From DATBGO01 sp050011895 (GTDB lineage: Bacteria; Actinomycetota; Actinomycetes; Streptosporangiales; Streptosporangiaceae): DNA of 44,326 bases. The translations under genes were made by a program, and so were the position numbers. Shown here in pieces: positions 16,105-23,985 of this stretch. Numbering within the stretch: the first letter of the stretch is position 1; each line of letters opens with the position of its first letter. The DNA is taken from contig JBEKIF010000036.1 in assembly GCA_050011895.1 (NCBI GenBank), forward strand, positions 1 through 44,326, read 5' to 3'. The notes under the pieces are model-generated. The model had not been told where the DNA came from. It saw nothing but the letters and a program-made list of their open reading frames with translations, and ran no database searches.

Positions 16105-16216
16105 CGGCTAGCCGCCGGCCAGGATCAGCCACCACGCCGGGCGGTTAGCCAGGTACGGCCGGGAGCTGTCGCGGCCTGACCAGATATCGTGTTGACGGCC
16201 ACGCGAGGAGAATGCC

Positions 16217-17416
16217 GTGTCCGGGATCTCGTCAGTAACAAACGCCACGTGCATTGATGACTTGCGCAAGGTCGCGCTGCGCCGCGTACCGCGTGCGTTC
16301 TTCCAGTACGCCGACCACGGCTCCTACTCGCAATCAACGTTGCGCGCGAACCGGACCGGCCTCAATTCGATCAGGCTGCGGCAGCGCGTCGGGATTGATG
16401 TAGGTAACCGCGACCTCGCGACCACTATCGTCGGCGAGCCTGCCGCCCTCCCGCTGATACTGGCGCCGGTCGGGCTCTGCGGCATGCAATGCGGGGACGG
16501 CGAGATACTCGCCTGCCGAGCGGCGCAGGCGGCAGGAATCCCGTTCTGCCTCAGCACCATGTCGATCTGCTCGATCGAGGAGGTGGCTGCGGCTGTCGGA
16601 CAGCCGTTCTGGTTCCAGCTCTATATGATGCGTGACCGCGGCTTCGTACGGGCCCTCGCCGAGCGCGCGATCGCCGCCCGGTGCAGCGCGCTTGTTGTCA
16701 CGCTCGACCTGAACGTGCTCGGGCAGCGCCATTGCGACATCAAGAACGGCCTGGCCGTGCCGCCAAGAATCACCCCGGGCAATGTCCTCAGCGTGGCCGC
16801 CAGGCCGGCCTGGGCGCTGGGCATCCTGCGCGGCAAGCGCAGGAACTTCGGTAACCTGGCCGGCCACATCACGGTCGGCGACAGCGTGACCACGCTGGCC
16901 CAATGGACCGCCACCCAGTTCGACCCGACACTCAGCTGGGCTGACCTTGAGTGGGTCCGCGGCATCTGGCCCGGCAAGATCATCCTCAAGGGAATCACCG
17001 ACCCCGAAGACGCGAGGATCGCCGCCAGCACGGGTGCCTCCGCGATCGTGGTGTCCAACCACGGCGGACGGCAGCTCGACGGCGCGCCGCCCGCCATCTC
17101 CGCGCTGCCCAGGATCGCCGAAGCGGTCGGCTCCGATGTCGAGCTCATCTTCGACAGCGGCATCCGGTCCGGCCAGGATGTGCTCCGGGCGCTCGCGCTC
17201 GGCGCCCGGTCCTGCATGATCGGCCGCGCTTACCTCTATGGCCTCGGCGCGGGCGGCCAGCGGGGCGCGGCCAAGGCGATCGAGATTATCCGCAGGGAGC
17301 TTGATGTCTCGATGGCCCTCACCGGCACCAGGTCGGTGCGCGACGCGGGGCCGCAGCTCATCGCCGAGGCCGGCGTCAGTCCGGTCCGAGGAACACGGCA
17401 GGGTCCGGCGGCGTGA
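16217..17416 (+). CDS. FMN-dependent alpha-hydroxy-acid dehydrogenase (LldD-like)
   Basis: 399 residues from GTG 16217 with GAGGAGA upstream. It is a TIM-barrel flavoenzyme of the L-lactate dehydrogenase / glycolate oxidase family. Visible landmarks: LAPVGLCGMQCGDGE, the FMN-contacting FWFQLYMMRDRG region, TLDLNVLGQRHCDIKNG, Lys258 in IILKGI, and the active-site signature SNHGGRQLDG with His282 as base and Arg285 binding the carboxylate. It oxidises an L-2-hydroxy acid, passing electrons to a quinone, oxygen or another carrier. Actinobacteria carry several such paralogues, including mycofactocin-linked MftD; none of the mycofactocin genes is nearby, so the substrate is left open. Confidence 0.88.
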   Translation: MSGISSVTNATCIDDLRKVALRRVPRAFFQYADHGSYSQSTLRANRTGLNSIRLRQRVGIDVGNRDLATTIVGEPAALPLILAPVGLCGMQCGDGEILACRAAQAAGIPFCLSTMSICSIEEVAAAVGQPFWFQLYMMRDRGFVRALAERAIAARCSALVVTLDLNVLGQRHCDIKNGLAVPPRITPGNVLSVAARPAWALGILRGKRRNFGNLAGHITVGDSVTTLAQWTATQFDPTLSWADLEWVRGIWPGKIILKGITDPEDARIAASTGASAIVVSNHGGRQLDGAPPAISALPRIAEAVGSDVELIFDSGIRSGQDVLRALALGARSCMIGRAYLYGLGAGGQRGAAKAIEIIRRELDVSMALTGTRSVRDAGPQLIAEAGVSPVRGTRQGPAA

Positions 17417-17511
17417 CGGTCATGACCGCGAGCACGTTGCCGCGACTGGCGAGGTGGCCGGTCAGCTCGGCGGACCAGGGCAGGTAACCGGGCTCAGCTG
17501 CCGCAGCAAGG

Positions 17512-19179
17512 TCACAGGTGACGCACGAACGCGTCGGCTATCGGTCCCGCGTTGCTGGCCCCGAGGCCGCCGCCCTCGACAAGGACCGCGAAGGCCAGGT
17601 CCGACCGGTAGCCGATGAACCACGCATGGGATGGCGGATTGGGGCCTCCGCCGTACTCGGCCGTCCCGGTCTTCCCGTAGACGCCGGGCGGGAAGCCGAC
17701 ATTCGCGGCGGTGCCGCTGGTCACCACGGCCCGCATCATCGGGCGCAGCGTATCCAGGATGGCCGGGCTCAGCGCACGCGGCTGGGCGGTCTGCCGCGTC
17801 GCCGGAGAGATCACCAGCTGCGGCGGCCGCCAGCTGCCATCCTCGATGGCGGCCGCCACGGTCGCCTGGCTGAGCGGGTTGACCAGGTCGGTTCCCTGGC
17901 CGAAGGCGTCCGCCGCCAGATCGACCGGATCGTGTGGCGTAGTGAACTGGCCGAGCTCGCCGGGGATTCCCAGGGCCGGGTTGGAATTGAAGCCGAACGC
18001 GGCCGCCATCGACGCGAGCGCGGGGCCGCCAAGCCGCTGCGTGGCCAGGATGGCGAACGTGGTGTTGCATGACACGGCGAACGCGGTTTGCAGGCTGGTG
18101 CTGCCATAGTGCTCGTAGTTGTCGTTGTGGAATACCCGGCCCCCGATATTCACCTGGCTGGGACACTGCACCGTGCTGCTCGGGCGCAGCCCGGTCTTCG
18201 CGAGCGCAGACGCGGTCACGACCTTGAACGTCGAGCCCGGCGGGAACTCGCCCTGGAGCGCGCGATCGAATCCGCCCGGGCGCTCGACCACGGCAAGCAC
18301 CCGGCCGGTGGACGGCTGGATGGCCACCATGTCAACGGGCTTCGCCGTCGCGGCGGACCTGACCGCCTGCGATGCTGCCAGCTGGACCCGCATGTCGATG
18401 CTGGTCCGGACCGGCATGCCCGGCGTGGCGGCAAAACGGGCGGCTGTCGCGTCGAGGTGATCGCCCGGGCCCTCGATCTGGATGGACAGTGACGGGCGGC
18501 CGGCTAGCTGATCCTGGTAAGCCTGCTCGATCCCGCCCTGGCCGATCTGATCACCGGCCTGGTACGGGGCGCCGAGTGCCTTGGCTTGAGTTCCGGTGGC
18601 CGCCGCCACGTCGCCGGTCAGCAGCGACAGCGAGCCGGACGCGGCGGTGGCCTGGGGCGAGCTCAGCACGGTGCCGTCGGCCGCCAGCACCGGCGCCCGG
18701 GCCGGCCAGGCGGAGCGCAGGACGAACCGCTCGCCCGCCCGGAGGCCCGGGTAGATGGCTGCCAGGCTCCAGCTCACCCGCCATTGGCGGTCCCGCCTGA
18801 CCAGTTGCAGCCGCCCTGGGTAGGTCCAGACATGACCGCTTGCGAGGTCGACGCTGGCGGTGAACCGGGCCTGCGCCGACCCGCCGTTGGCCGTCACCTG
18901 GCCAAGTGACAGCCGGATCCGGCTGCTGCCGAGTTCAGCGGCGGCCTGGCTGAGCGGGCCGGCCAGGCCGGCGGGCGGCAGGTTCACGCTGCGCTTGTCC
19001 ATGGCGGCGTAACTGCCGCGCTGCCAGTCGGCCAGGTAGCCTGCCGCGGTCTGCTGCGGGCTGCCCTTGGTGCGAAGCAGCAGGTAACCGGCCCCGGCCA
19101 GCGCCAGGACCAGCACCGCCGCGGTCACCAGCGCGGCGATCCACGGCCTGCTGGCCCGGCGCATGCCGCCATGGCTCAT
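17512..19179 (-). CDS. Class B penicillin-binding protein with NTF2-like domain
   Basis: 555 residues with one N-terminal membrane anchor (residues about 13-35). An NTF2-like MecA_N-type domain comes next (about 40-150), then a dimerisation region and the transpeptidase domain. Catalytic motifs are complete: SxxK as Ser316-Thr-Phe-Lys319, SxN as Ser370-Cys-Asn372, and Lys503-Thr-Gly505. It cross-links peptidoglycan stems outside the membrane. The domain order resembles PBP2a and related low-affinity class B enzymes of Gram-positive bacteria; whether it gives beta-lactam tolerance cannot be read from the sequence. ATG 19179 has AGAAGG upstream. No FtsW/RodA partner lies beside it. Its 3' end converges on the hydroxyacid dehydrogenase gene, 95 bp away. 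Confidence 0.92.
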   Translation of the reverse strand: MSHGGMRRASRPWIAALVTAAVLVLALAGAGYLLLRTKGSPQQTAAGYLADWQRGSYAAMDKRSVNLPPAGLAGPLSQAAAELGSSRIRLSLGQVTANGGSAQARFTASVDLASGHVWTYPGRLQLVRRDRQWRVSWSLAAIYPGLRAGERFVLRSAWPARAPVLAADGTVLSSPQATAASGSLSLLTGDVAAATGTQAKALGAPYQAGDQIGQGGIEQAYQDQLAGRPSLSIQIEGPGDHLDATAARFAATPGMPVRTSIDMRVQLAASQAVRSAATAKPVDMVAIQPSTGRVLAVVERPGGFDRALQGEFPPGSTFKVVTASALAKTGLRPSSTVQCPSQVNIGGRVFHNDNYEHYGSTSLQTAFAVSCNTTFAILATQRLGGPALASMAAAFGFNSNPALGIPGELGQFTTPHDPVDLAADAFGQGTDLVNPLSQATVAAAIEDGSWRPPQLVISPATRQTAQPRALSPAILDTLRPMMRAVVTSGTAANVGFPPGVYGKTGTAEYGGGPNPPSHAWFIGYRSDLAFAVLVEGGGLGASNAGPIADAFVRHL

Positions 19180-19445
19180 GGCTCAGCCTTCTCTCTTCGC
19201 CTTATCGGCCCCGGCTTATCGCCCCGCTTATCGCCAGAATGCCCGATCTGGCCGGACCGTGCCCCGTGTCCGCACAGACCGGCGCGTGGCCGCGTCACTG
19301 TCGGGGTCGGCGGCGTCGTGAACCAGATGCCCGTCCAAACGGCCGGTCTATGCAGGACGTCGTGGACGAACAGCGGCACTATGGCGCTGCGCAGCCGGCG
19401 GCTGGCAGCCGTCGAGCGATGGGCGGGCCTGGTCGGGCATCCGCC

Positions 19446-19637
19446 TCAGCACCCCCGAAACCGGGACCTGCGCCCACCCGCGGCAGACTTCCGCCTACCG
19501 GCCTTCGCCAGTGCGGAGAGGTGCCGCGTGAGGTTGCGGTCAACAGCGTAGGATGCGGCGAGTTCTGCCGTCGGGGGTCCTACGGGGGCGCCCCGTGCCT
19601 GCGCCCGGCATCCGGGCCGGGTGATCGCGCCGGACAC
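19446..19637 (-). pseudogene. Possible remnant of a winged-helix (Rrf2-like) regulator
   Basis: A short minus-strand frame in the 551-bp gap between the PBP and DGPF genes reads TAELAASYAVDRNLTRHLSAL then AKAG, closely resembling the recognition helix region of Rrf2-type winged-helix regulators (LAE-x-x-GV-x-x-x-x-L-x-K-x-L-x-x-L-x-x-AG). The expected wing (RGxxGG) is only faintly seen as AAGGRRSRFRG before a stop, and no proper N- or C-terminal parts are found in any frame. It could be a decayed repressor divergent from the DGPF gene, or a coincidence. The rest of the gap shows nothing coding. Confidence 0.3.
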
Positions 19638-19658
19638 GGCCGTCGCGATCCTTCGCTA

Positions 19659-19687
19659 TGTCGATTTCGCGGACCCTCATTCGAAGG
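19659..19687 (+). promoter_or_regulatory. ECF42-type promoter upstream of the DGPF gene
   Basis: TGTCGA at 19659-19664 and CGAAGG at 19682-19687 are separated by 17 bases. TGTCGA in the -35 and CGA in the -10 element match the promoter type described for ECF42 sigma factors. The same arrangement recurs before the RibD-C gene at 21489. The ATG of the DGPF gene lies 43 bases beyond the -10. Since the sigma gene follows in the same transcript, this would be an autoregulatory promoter. Confidence 0.65.
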
Positions 19688-19730
19688 CACAGTGTCAGCA
19701 AGTTTGATCCGACAGCAAGGAGACAGCGCG

Positions 19731-20063
19731 ATGAGGTTCCTGATGACGACAAACGGCGGCGGTACGCCGCCGGATGAGGCGATGTTTGCCGAGATGGGCA
19801 AATTGGTGGATGAGTTGGCCAGGGCCGGCGTGCTGCTTGCGACCGGGGGACTGGATCACGGCGCGCACATCAGGTCCGCTGGCGGCAAGGTCACTATTAC
19901 CGACGGTCCGTTCACCGAGGCCAAGGAGGTGATTGTCAGCTTCGCGCTGATCGATGTGCGGTCGAAGGAGGAGGCGCTCGAGCTGTCGAAGCGGTTCTGG
20001 CAGATCGCCGGCGACGGCGAGGGTGACGTCCGCCAGGTGTTCGGCCCGGAAAATCTCGGGTAG
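19731..20063 (+). CDS. DGPF (YCII-related) protein, ECF42 partner
   Basis: 110 residues with a clear AAGGAG site and ATG at 19731. It carries the signature DGPFTEAKEVIVSFALIDV (Asp58 to Phe61 is the DGPF motif) and the usual N-terminal MRFLMTTNGG. DGPF proteins are small ferredoxin-like-fold proteins of the YCII clan, found next to genes for ECF42 sigma factors in many actinobacteria and proteobacteria. Their biochemical role is unresolved. Here the gene sits 52 bp ahead of the sigma gene and behind an ECF42-type promoter, so it is likely both a regulon member and part of the sigma operon. Confidence 0.93.
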   Translation: MRFLMTTNGGGTPPDEAMFAEMGKLVDELARAGVLLATGGLDHGAHIRSAGGKVTITDGPFTEAKEVIVSFALIDVRSKEEALELSKRFWQIAGDGEGDVRQVFGPENLG

Positions 20064-20115
20064 GGGCGCCGGCGCTGCCTTGACCGGCGACTGACGACGA
20101 TGCTCTGATCGGTGG

Positions 20116-21402
20116 GTGACGGCCGCTGATGCATATCGCACCATCGAGGCGGTATGGAGGCTCGAGGCGCCGCAGATCATCGCGGGTCTGACCCGGATGG
20201 TGGGTGATGTCGGTCTGGCCGAAGAATTCGCGCAGGATGCTCTCGTCGCCGCGCTCGAAAAGTGGTCAGAGTCCGGTGTCCCGCCGAGCCCAGGCGCCTG
20301 GCTCATGGTCGTCGCGAAACGGCGCGCGATCGACCGGGTGCGGCGCCTGGAGCGGCTCGAGGGCAAACATCAGCTGATCGGCCATGAGCTCCAGATCCGT
20401 CAGGAAATAGCCGACGACGACCCCGACGCTGCACTCGATGACGAGGTAGGCGACGATTTGCTGCGCCTGATGTTCATCGCCTGCCACCCCGTGCTCTCAG
20501 CTGAGGCGCGGGTTGCGCTCACGCTGCGTCTCCTCGGCGGCCTGACCACCGAGGAGATAGCGAGGGCGTTCCTTACCTCCGAATCGGCCATCGCGCAGAG
20601 GATTGTCCGCGCTAAGCGGACCCTGGCCGACAAGCACATTCCGTTCGAGGTTCCCCCGGAGGCCGAGCGGGCCGCTCGGCTGTCATCGGTGCTCGAGGCC
20701 ATCTACCTGGTGTTCAACGAGGGGTACGCGGCCACAGCCGGTGAGGACTGGATGCGGCCTGCGCTGTGCCAGGAGGCGCTGCGGCTGGGCCGTGTACTGG
20801 CCGAACTCGCGCCCGATGAACCCGAGGTGCACGGTCTCGTCGCTCTGATGGAGATTCAGACGTCGCGTCTGGCCGCGCGGACCGGGCCGTCCGGCGAGCC
20901 CATCCCGCTGCTTGAGCAGAATCGCGGTCGCTGGGATCAGCTCCTCATCCACCGTGGTTTCGCGGCACTCCTGCGTTCGCGAAACCGCGCCGCCTGGCCC
21001 GGCCCGTACGTGCTGCAAGCCGCGATCGCCGCGTGCCACGCGCGAGCGCGGACCGGCCAGGACACCGACTGGGTACAGATCGCGGCGCTTTACGAGGCAC
21101 TCGCCCAGCTCATGCCTTCTCCGGTGGTCCGGCTCAATCAGGCGATCGCGGTCGCCATGACCGACGGCCCGGCAATGGGCCTGGAACGTGTCGACGCGCT
21201 CACCGACGAGCCGGCGTTCAAGGGCTACCACCTTCTGCCGAGTGTGCGCGGGGACCTGCTGGTCCGACTCAGCCGCCACGACGAGGCACGGCAAGAGTTC
21301 GAACGTGCGGCCGCCCTCGTCGGCAACGAGCGAGAACGCGCAGTGCTTCTCGAACGCGCCGCCGCGTGCCCGAGCGCAGCACGGCCATCGCCGGGGCGGT
21401 AA
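20116..21402 (+). CDS. ECF42-group RNA polymerase sigma factor
   Basis: 428 residues from GTG 20116. Sigma region 2 covers about residues 10-80 (GDVGLAEEFAQDALVAALEKW, AWLMVVAKRRAIDRVRR). Region 4 covers about 115-175 (LTLRLLGGLTTEEIARAFL, ESAIAQRIVRAKRTL). A long C-terminal extension of about 230 residues follows, with the DUF6596-type stretch YLVFNEGYAATAG and GP-x-GEPIPLLEQNRGRWD, and TPR-like helices to the end. This architecture and the DGPF neighbour define group ECF42. No anti-sigma gene is present, as is usual for the group; the C-terminal extension is thought to control activity instead. Likely targets in view are its own operon and the gene at 21610. Confidence 0.93.
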   Translation: MTAADAYRTIEAVWRLEAPQIIAGLTRMVGDVGLAEEFAQDALVAALEKWSESGVPPSPGAWLMVVAKRRAIDRVRRLERLEGKHQLIGHELQIRQEIADDDPDAALDDEVGDDLLRLMFIACHPVLSAEARVALTLRLLGGLTTEEIARAFLTSESAIAQRIVRAKRTLADKHIPFEVPPEAERAARLSSVLEAIYLVFNEGYAATAGEDWMRPALCQEALRLGRVLAELAPDEPEVHGLVALMEIQTSRLAARTGPSGEPIPLLEQNRGRWDQLLIHRGFAALLRSRNRAAWPGPYVLQAAIAACHARARTGQDTDWVQIAALYEALAQLMPSPVVRLNQAIAVAMTDGPAMGLERVDALTDEPAFKGYHLLPSVRGDLLVRLSRHDEARQEFERAAALVGNERERAVLLERAAACPSAARPSPGR

Positions 21403-21488
21403 CCACGCGCGGGCTCAGGCTCCGCGCCACGTGACCAACCGCACCTGCCCGCTGGGCCCGCGGCTGCGACGAAGAGATTTCTCCTGAC

Positions 21489-21517
21489 TGTCGATCCAGG
21501 CTCCTCCCGGTCGAAGG
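21489..21517 (+). promoter_or_regulatory. Second ECF42-type promoter, upstream of the RibD-C gene
   Basis: TGTCGA at 21489-21494 and CGAAGG at 21512-21517 with a 17-base spacer, the same elements and spacing as the site at 19659. Both copies also share the T after TGTCGA and the T before CGAAGG. It lies in the 207-bp gap after the sigma gene and 93 bases before the ATG of the reductase-like gene. The spacers are otherwise unlike, which argues against simple duplication. Confidence 0.65.
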
Positions 21518-21609
21518 GTGAGTGAGGCCGGGCAATCAGCCCGGCGGACCGGCACAGCGGCGGCCTCCCGGCGCTAACCGGGCTCACCAAGCCCGCTGAA
21601 GGAGTCCTG

Positions 21610-22143
21610 ATGAGAAAAATCGTCGCAAACCTGTTCGCGTCCCTCGACGGTGTCGTGGAGTCGCCCGAGCAATGGACGGGCCCGTACTTCACCGACGACA
21701 TCGGGCAGCTGATCGGCTCGGAGATGGCTCAGGCCGACACGATGCTGCTCGGACGCGTCACCTACCAGACCTTCGCCGCCTCCTTCGCGAGCCAGGCAGG
21801 CGGGATGGCCGACCAGATGAACACCATCCCGAAGATCGTGGTCTCCACCACCCTGGAAGCGGCCGACTGGCACAACTCGACCCTGGTCGCGTCGCCGTCT
21901 GAGCTCGCCAACTACAGGCGGCGGCCCGGCCGGAACATCGCGATCAGTGGCAGCGCCGGGCTCGTGCGATCGCTGCTGGGACAGGGACTGCTGGACGAAC
22001 TCCGGCTGCTGCTGTTCCCGGTGGTCGTCGGTTCTGGCCAGCGCCTGTTCGACGGAGTCACCGAGCGGCTGCCGCTCACCCTGCTCGATTCCCGCACCTT
22101 CTCCGGCGGCGTCGTCCGGCTCACCTACCAGCCGCAGCGCTGA
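21610..22143 (+). CDS. Dihydrofolate reductase-like (RibD C-terminal domain) protein
   Basis: 177 residues with GAAGGAG seven bases before ATG 21610. It matches the RibD_C/DHFR-like family: MRKIVANLFASLDGVVESPE at the start, MLLGRVTYQTFA, the strand IVVSTTLEAADW, the NADPH-site-like IAISGSAGLVRSLLGQGLLDELRLLLFPVVVG, and GSGQRLFDG. Family members reduce pteridine- or pyrimidine-like substrates with NADPH, but most stand-alone copies are uncharacterised. In many genomes such genes accompany ECF42 or ECF41 sigma factors; the shared promoter element here supports membership of the ECF42 regulon. Confidence 0.9.
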   Translation: MRKIVANLFASLDGVVESPEQWTGPYFTDDIGQLIGSEMAQADTMLLGRVTYQTFAASFASQAGGMADQMNTIPKIVVSTTLEAADWHNSTLVASPSELANYRRRPGRNIAISGSAGLVRSLLGQGLLDELRLLLFPVVVGSGQRLFDGVTERLPLTLLDSRTFSGGVVRLTYQPQR

Positions 22144-22292
22144 GCCCATCCGCGCCTTCATCGCACATTGAGACCGATACAGGCGGTTGCGTCCTCACCT
22201 CGGCGCAACAGCAGGGCGGCACCCGCCCGCACAGAACAGGAGCAGTCTGACGACCATCACGGCCACACCCGGCACTCAACCAGGAGACCGAC

Positions 22293-22529
22293 ATGACACC
22301 ACCCGTGCAAGGTCCCGCGTATTACTTCCCCCCAATCGAGAAGAAGTACGGCCGACCGATCAACGAATGGATCGACCTCATCCGCTCCTGCAAATTGACC
22401 AAACACAAAGAACTCGTCGACTGGCTGAAAACCGAGTACTGCATCGGCCACGGACACGCCACCGCACTCGTCGGCTACACGTTGGCCGGGCACAGCACCT
22501 GGCAGCCCGCCGACCACGGGCCGTCGTGA
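22293..22529 (+). CDS. DUF4287 domain protein
   Basis: A 78-residue small protein. The central part, WIDLIRSCKLTKHKELVDWL followed by KTEYCIGHGHATALVGYTL, matches the DUF4287 pattern (a helical domain with an LTKHxExVxWLK block and a GHGHA block). Function unknown. In other bacteria the domain is found alone or fused to SRPBCC/DUF5655 domains. The frame begins at ATG 22293, after AGGAGACCGAC, a usable ribosome site. It lies 149 bp after the RibD-C gene; I see no ECF42 element in that gap, so it may be co-transcribed with it. Confidence 0.82.
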   Translation: MTPPVQGPAYYFPPIEKKYGRPINEWIDLIRSCKLTKHKELVDWLKTEYCIGHGHATALVGYTLAGHSTWQPADHGPS

Positions 22530-22668
22530 TCTCGCGCGTCACTACCGTCCCAGGCCAATACCCGTTCCATGACCGCAGCCGTCGGGGCCGTGCCGTCGGG
22601 GCCGTGCCGCCGGGCGCGGCGCCGCCGGGAGCCGCGCTGGGCACGAAAGGATCGGGCAGACTGGGCAT

Positions 22669-23160
22669 GTGGATGCTCTGGCAACCCTTTCTCTGGGCTC
22701 GTCCTGTGTTGTCCTTCGCCGAGCCAAAGCCGACGATCTTCCGGCGATTATTGACCTGATTGCAGCCGACCAGCTCGGCGCCCGACGCGACGGGGCGAAG
22801 ACGGCCGGGGACCTCGCCGCGTACCAGCGTGCTTTTCGCGTAATCGATGACGATCCGGCCCATATCTTGATGGTCGCCGAGGCCGACCGTGACATCGTCG
22901 CCACGATGCAGCTGTCCTTCATCCCCGGCCTGGCCCGCCGCGGCGCCATGCGGGCTCAGATCGAGGCCGTCCGGGTCCACGAGGCCTATCGCGGCCGCGG
23001 CCTGGGCGCTGCGATCCTCACGTGGGCGATCGATGAAGCCCGGCGGCGGGGCTGTGCCCTGGTACAGCTGACGACCGATAAGTCCCGGACCGCCGCGCAC
23101 CGCTTCTACGAACGGTTCGGCTTTGTCGCCTCGCACGAAGGTATGAAACTCGCCCTCTGA
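22669..23160 (+). CDS. GNAT-family N-acetyltransferase
   Basis: 163 residues from GTG 22669. It has the GNAT order: an N-terminal LRRAKADDLPAIIDLI segment, a beta-4 strand region (QIEAVRVHEAYRG), the acetyl-CoA loop RGRGLGAAIL (R-x-x-G-x-G type) and the C-terminal ALVQLTTDKSRTAAHRFYERFGF. The pattern AHRFYERFGFVASHEGMK is common in small actinobacterial acetyltransferases acting on amines of small molecules or protein N-termini. Substrate unknown. Just before it the DNA has short GCCGTGCCGTCGGG-like duplications, not coding. Confidence 0.9.
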   Translation: MDALATLSLGSSCVVLRRAKADDLPAIIDLIAADQLGARRDGAKTAGDLAAYQRAFRVIDDDPAHILMVAEADRDIVATMQLSFIPGLARRGAMRAQIEAVRVHEAYRGRGLGAAILTWAIDEARRRGCALVQLTTDKSRTAAHRFYERFGFVASHEGMKLAL

Positions 23161-23384
23161 GCTTGCCGCTGGCCCGCTGAGCTGGCCCGGGCTGCCGGCC
23201 GCTGGCGTGTGGGCTGATTGCCGGGACAGGGCACGAGCGTGCTGGTCAGGGAGGGCTGGGAGGGCGCTGATGTCCCATGCGGTGACGATGTCGTGTGCTC
23301 AGCCCGCCATCGCGTGAATTCGCAGGGCGAGGAGTGCCCGACTACCGGCTGGCCGGTCCCCGCCCGCCCTACGAAGATCGCCCG

Positions 23385-23846
23385 TCAGGACCCTGACCCT
23401 GGCCAGCGGGTCGGAGACGGCAGGGCGACATCGCCGTAACCGTTGCATGCCGCCTTGATGACGTCAAGCTCGAACAGGATGTACCGCTCGGCAGGTGAGT
23501 AGCCCGCCGAGCGGACGGCAACCTCATGCAGGTCCTCGTCGTCTATCAGGGTCGCCGTGCCGCTCAGGTAGAACTCGCCGCCAGTGCCGTCGTTATCCGG
23601 AACCGCGTTATGCAGCGCATACGCGCCGCGCTCTCGCAGGTCGCGGCCCTTCGGGGAGGTCGGCTCCATGAACACGAAAAGATGGCCACTTCCGATAATC
23701 GGCGTCACCGGGTGAACTCTCGGAACACCATCGGATCGCACGGTCCCCAGGTAAGCGGGAGGGCGGCTGAGGCGTTCGGCACCGAACGCTGCCAGTGCCG
23801 GGTGCGCCGCTTCGAACTGACCCCATGTGCTCACGCCGTGCCTCAT
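23385..23846 (-). CDS. Pyridoxamine 5'-phosphate oxidase-like flavin/F420-binding protein
   Basis: About 153 residues if started at ATG 23846 (MRHGVSTWGQFEAAHP); an upstream in-frame ATG at 23879 would add 11 residues of poor quality. Family features: PAYLGTVRSDGVPRVHPVTPII, LFVFMEPTSPKGRDLRERG and YALHNAVPDND, typical of the split-barrel PNPOx-like proteins. These bind FMN, F420 or haem-like ligands. Actinobacterial members are often F420-dependent, but the binding residues cannot be assigned by eye. The C-terminus (SPTRWPGSGS) looks non-conserved. The gene is convergent with the GNAT gene and divergent from the third LigD-type gene. Confidence 0.82.
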   Translation of the reverse strand: MRHGVSTWGQFEAAHPALAAFGAERLSRPPAYLGTVRSDGVPRVHPVTPIIGSGHLFVFMEPTSPKGRDLRERGAYALHNAVPDNDGTGGEFYLSGTATLIDDEDLHEVAVRSAGYSPAERYILFELDVIKAACNGYGDVALPSPTRWPGSGS

Positions 23847-23985
23847 TCCGTCGCCATCCGTATAGCAGTGACATGCCAAATCCTGAAGATGTCACGCTCC
23901 GGGCGCCAGAACCTCCGCGACTCGCCCGCAGAGCCTGAGCCGGCGGCCCTGGGACCGAATTCGTGATCAAGCTAGTCTCTGAGGT

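Noticed and set aside
17417..17428. Palindrome CGGTCATGACCG right after the hydroxyacid dehydrogenase stop.
   Set aside because: A 12-bp palindrome without a loop is a poor terminator, and chance palindromes of this size are common in GC-rich DNA; no further support.
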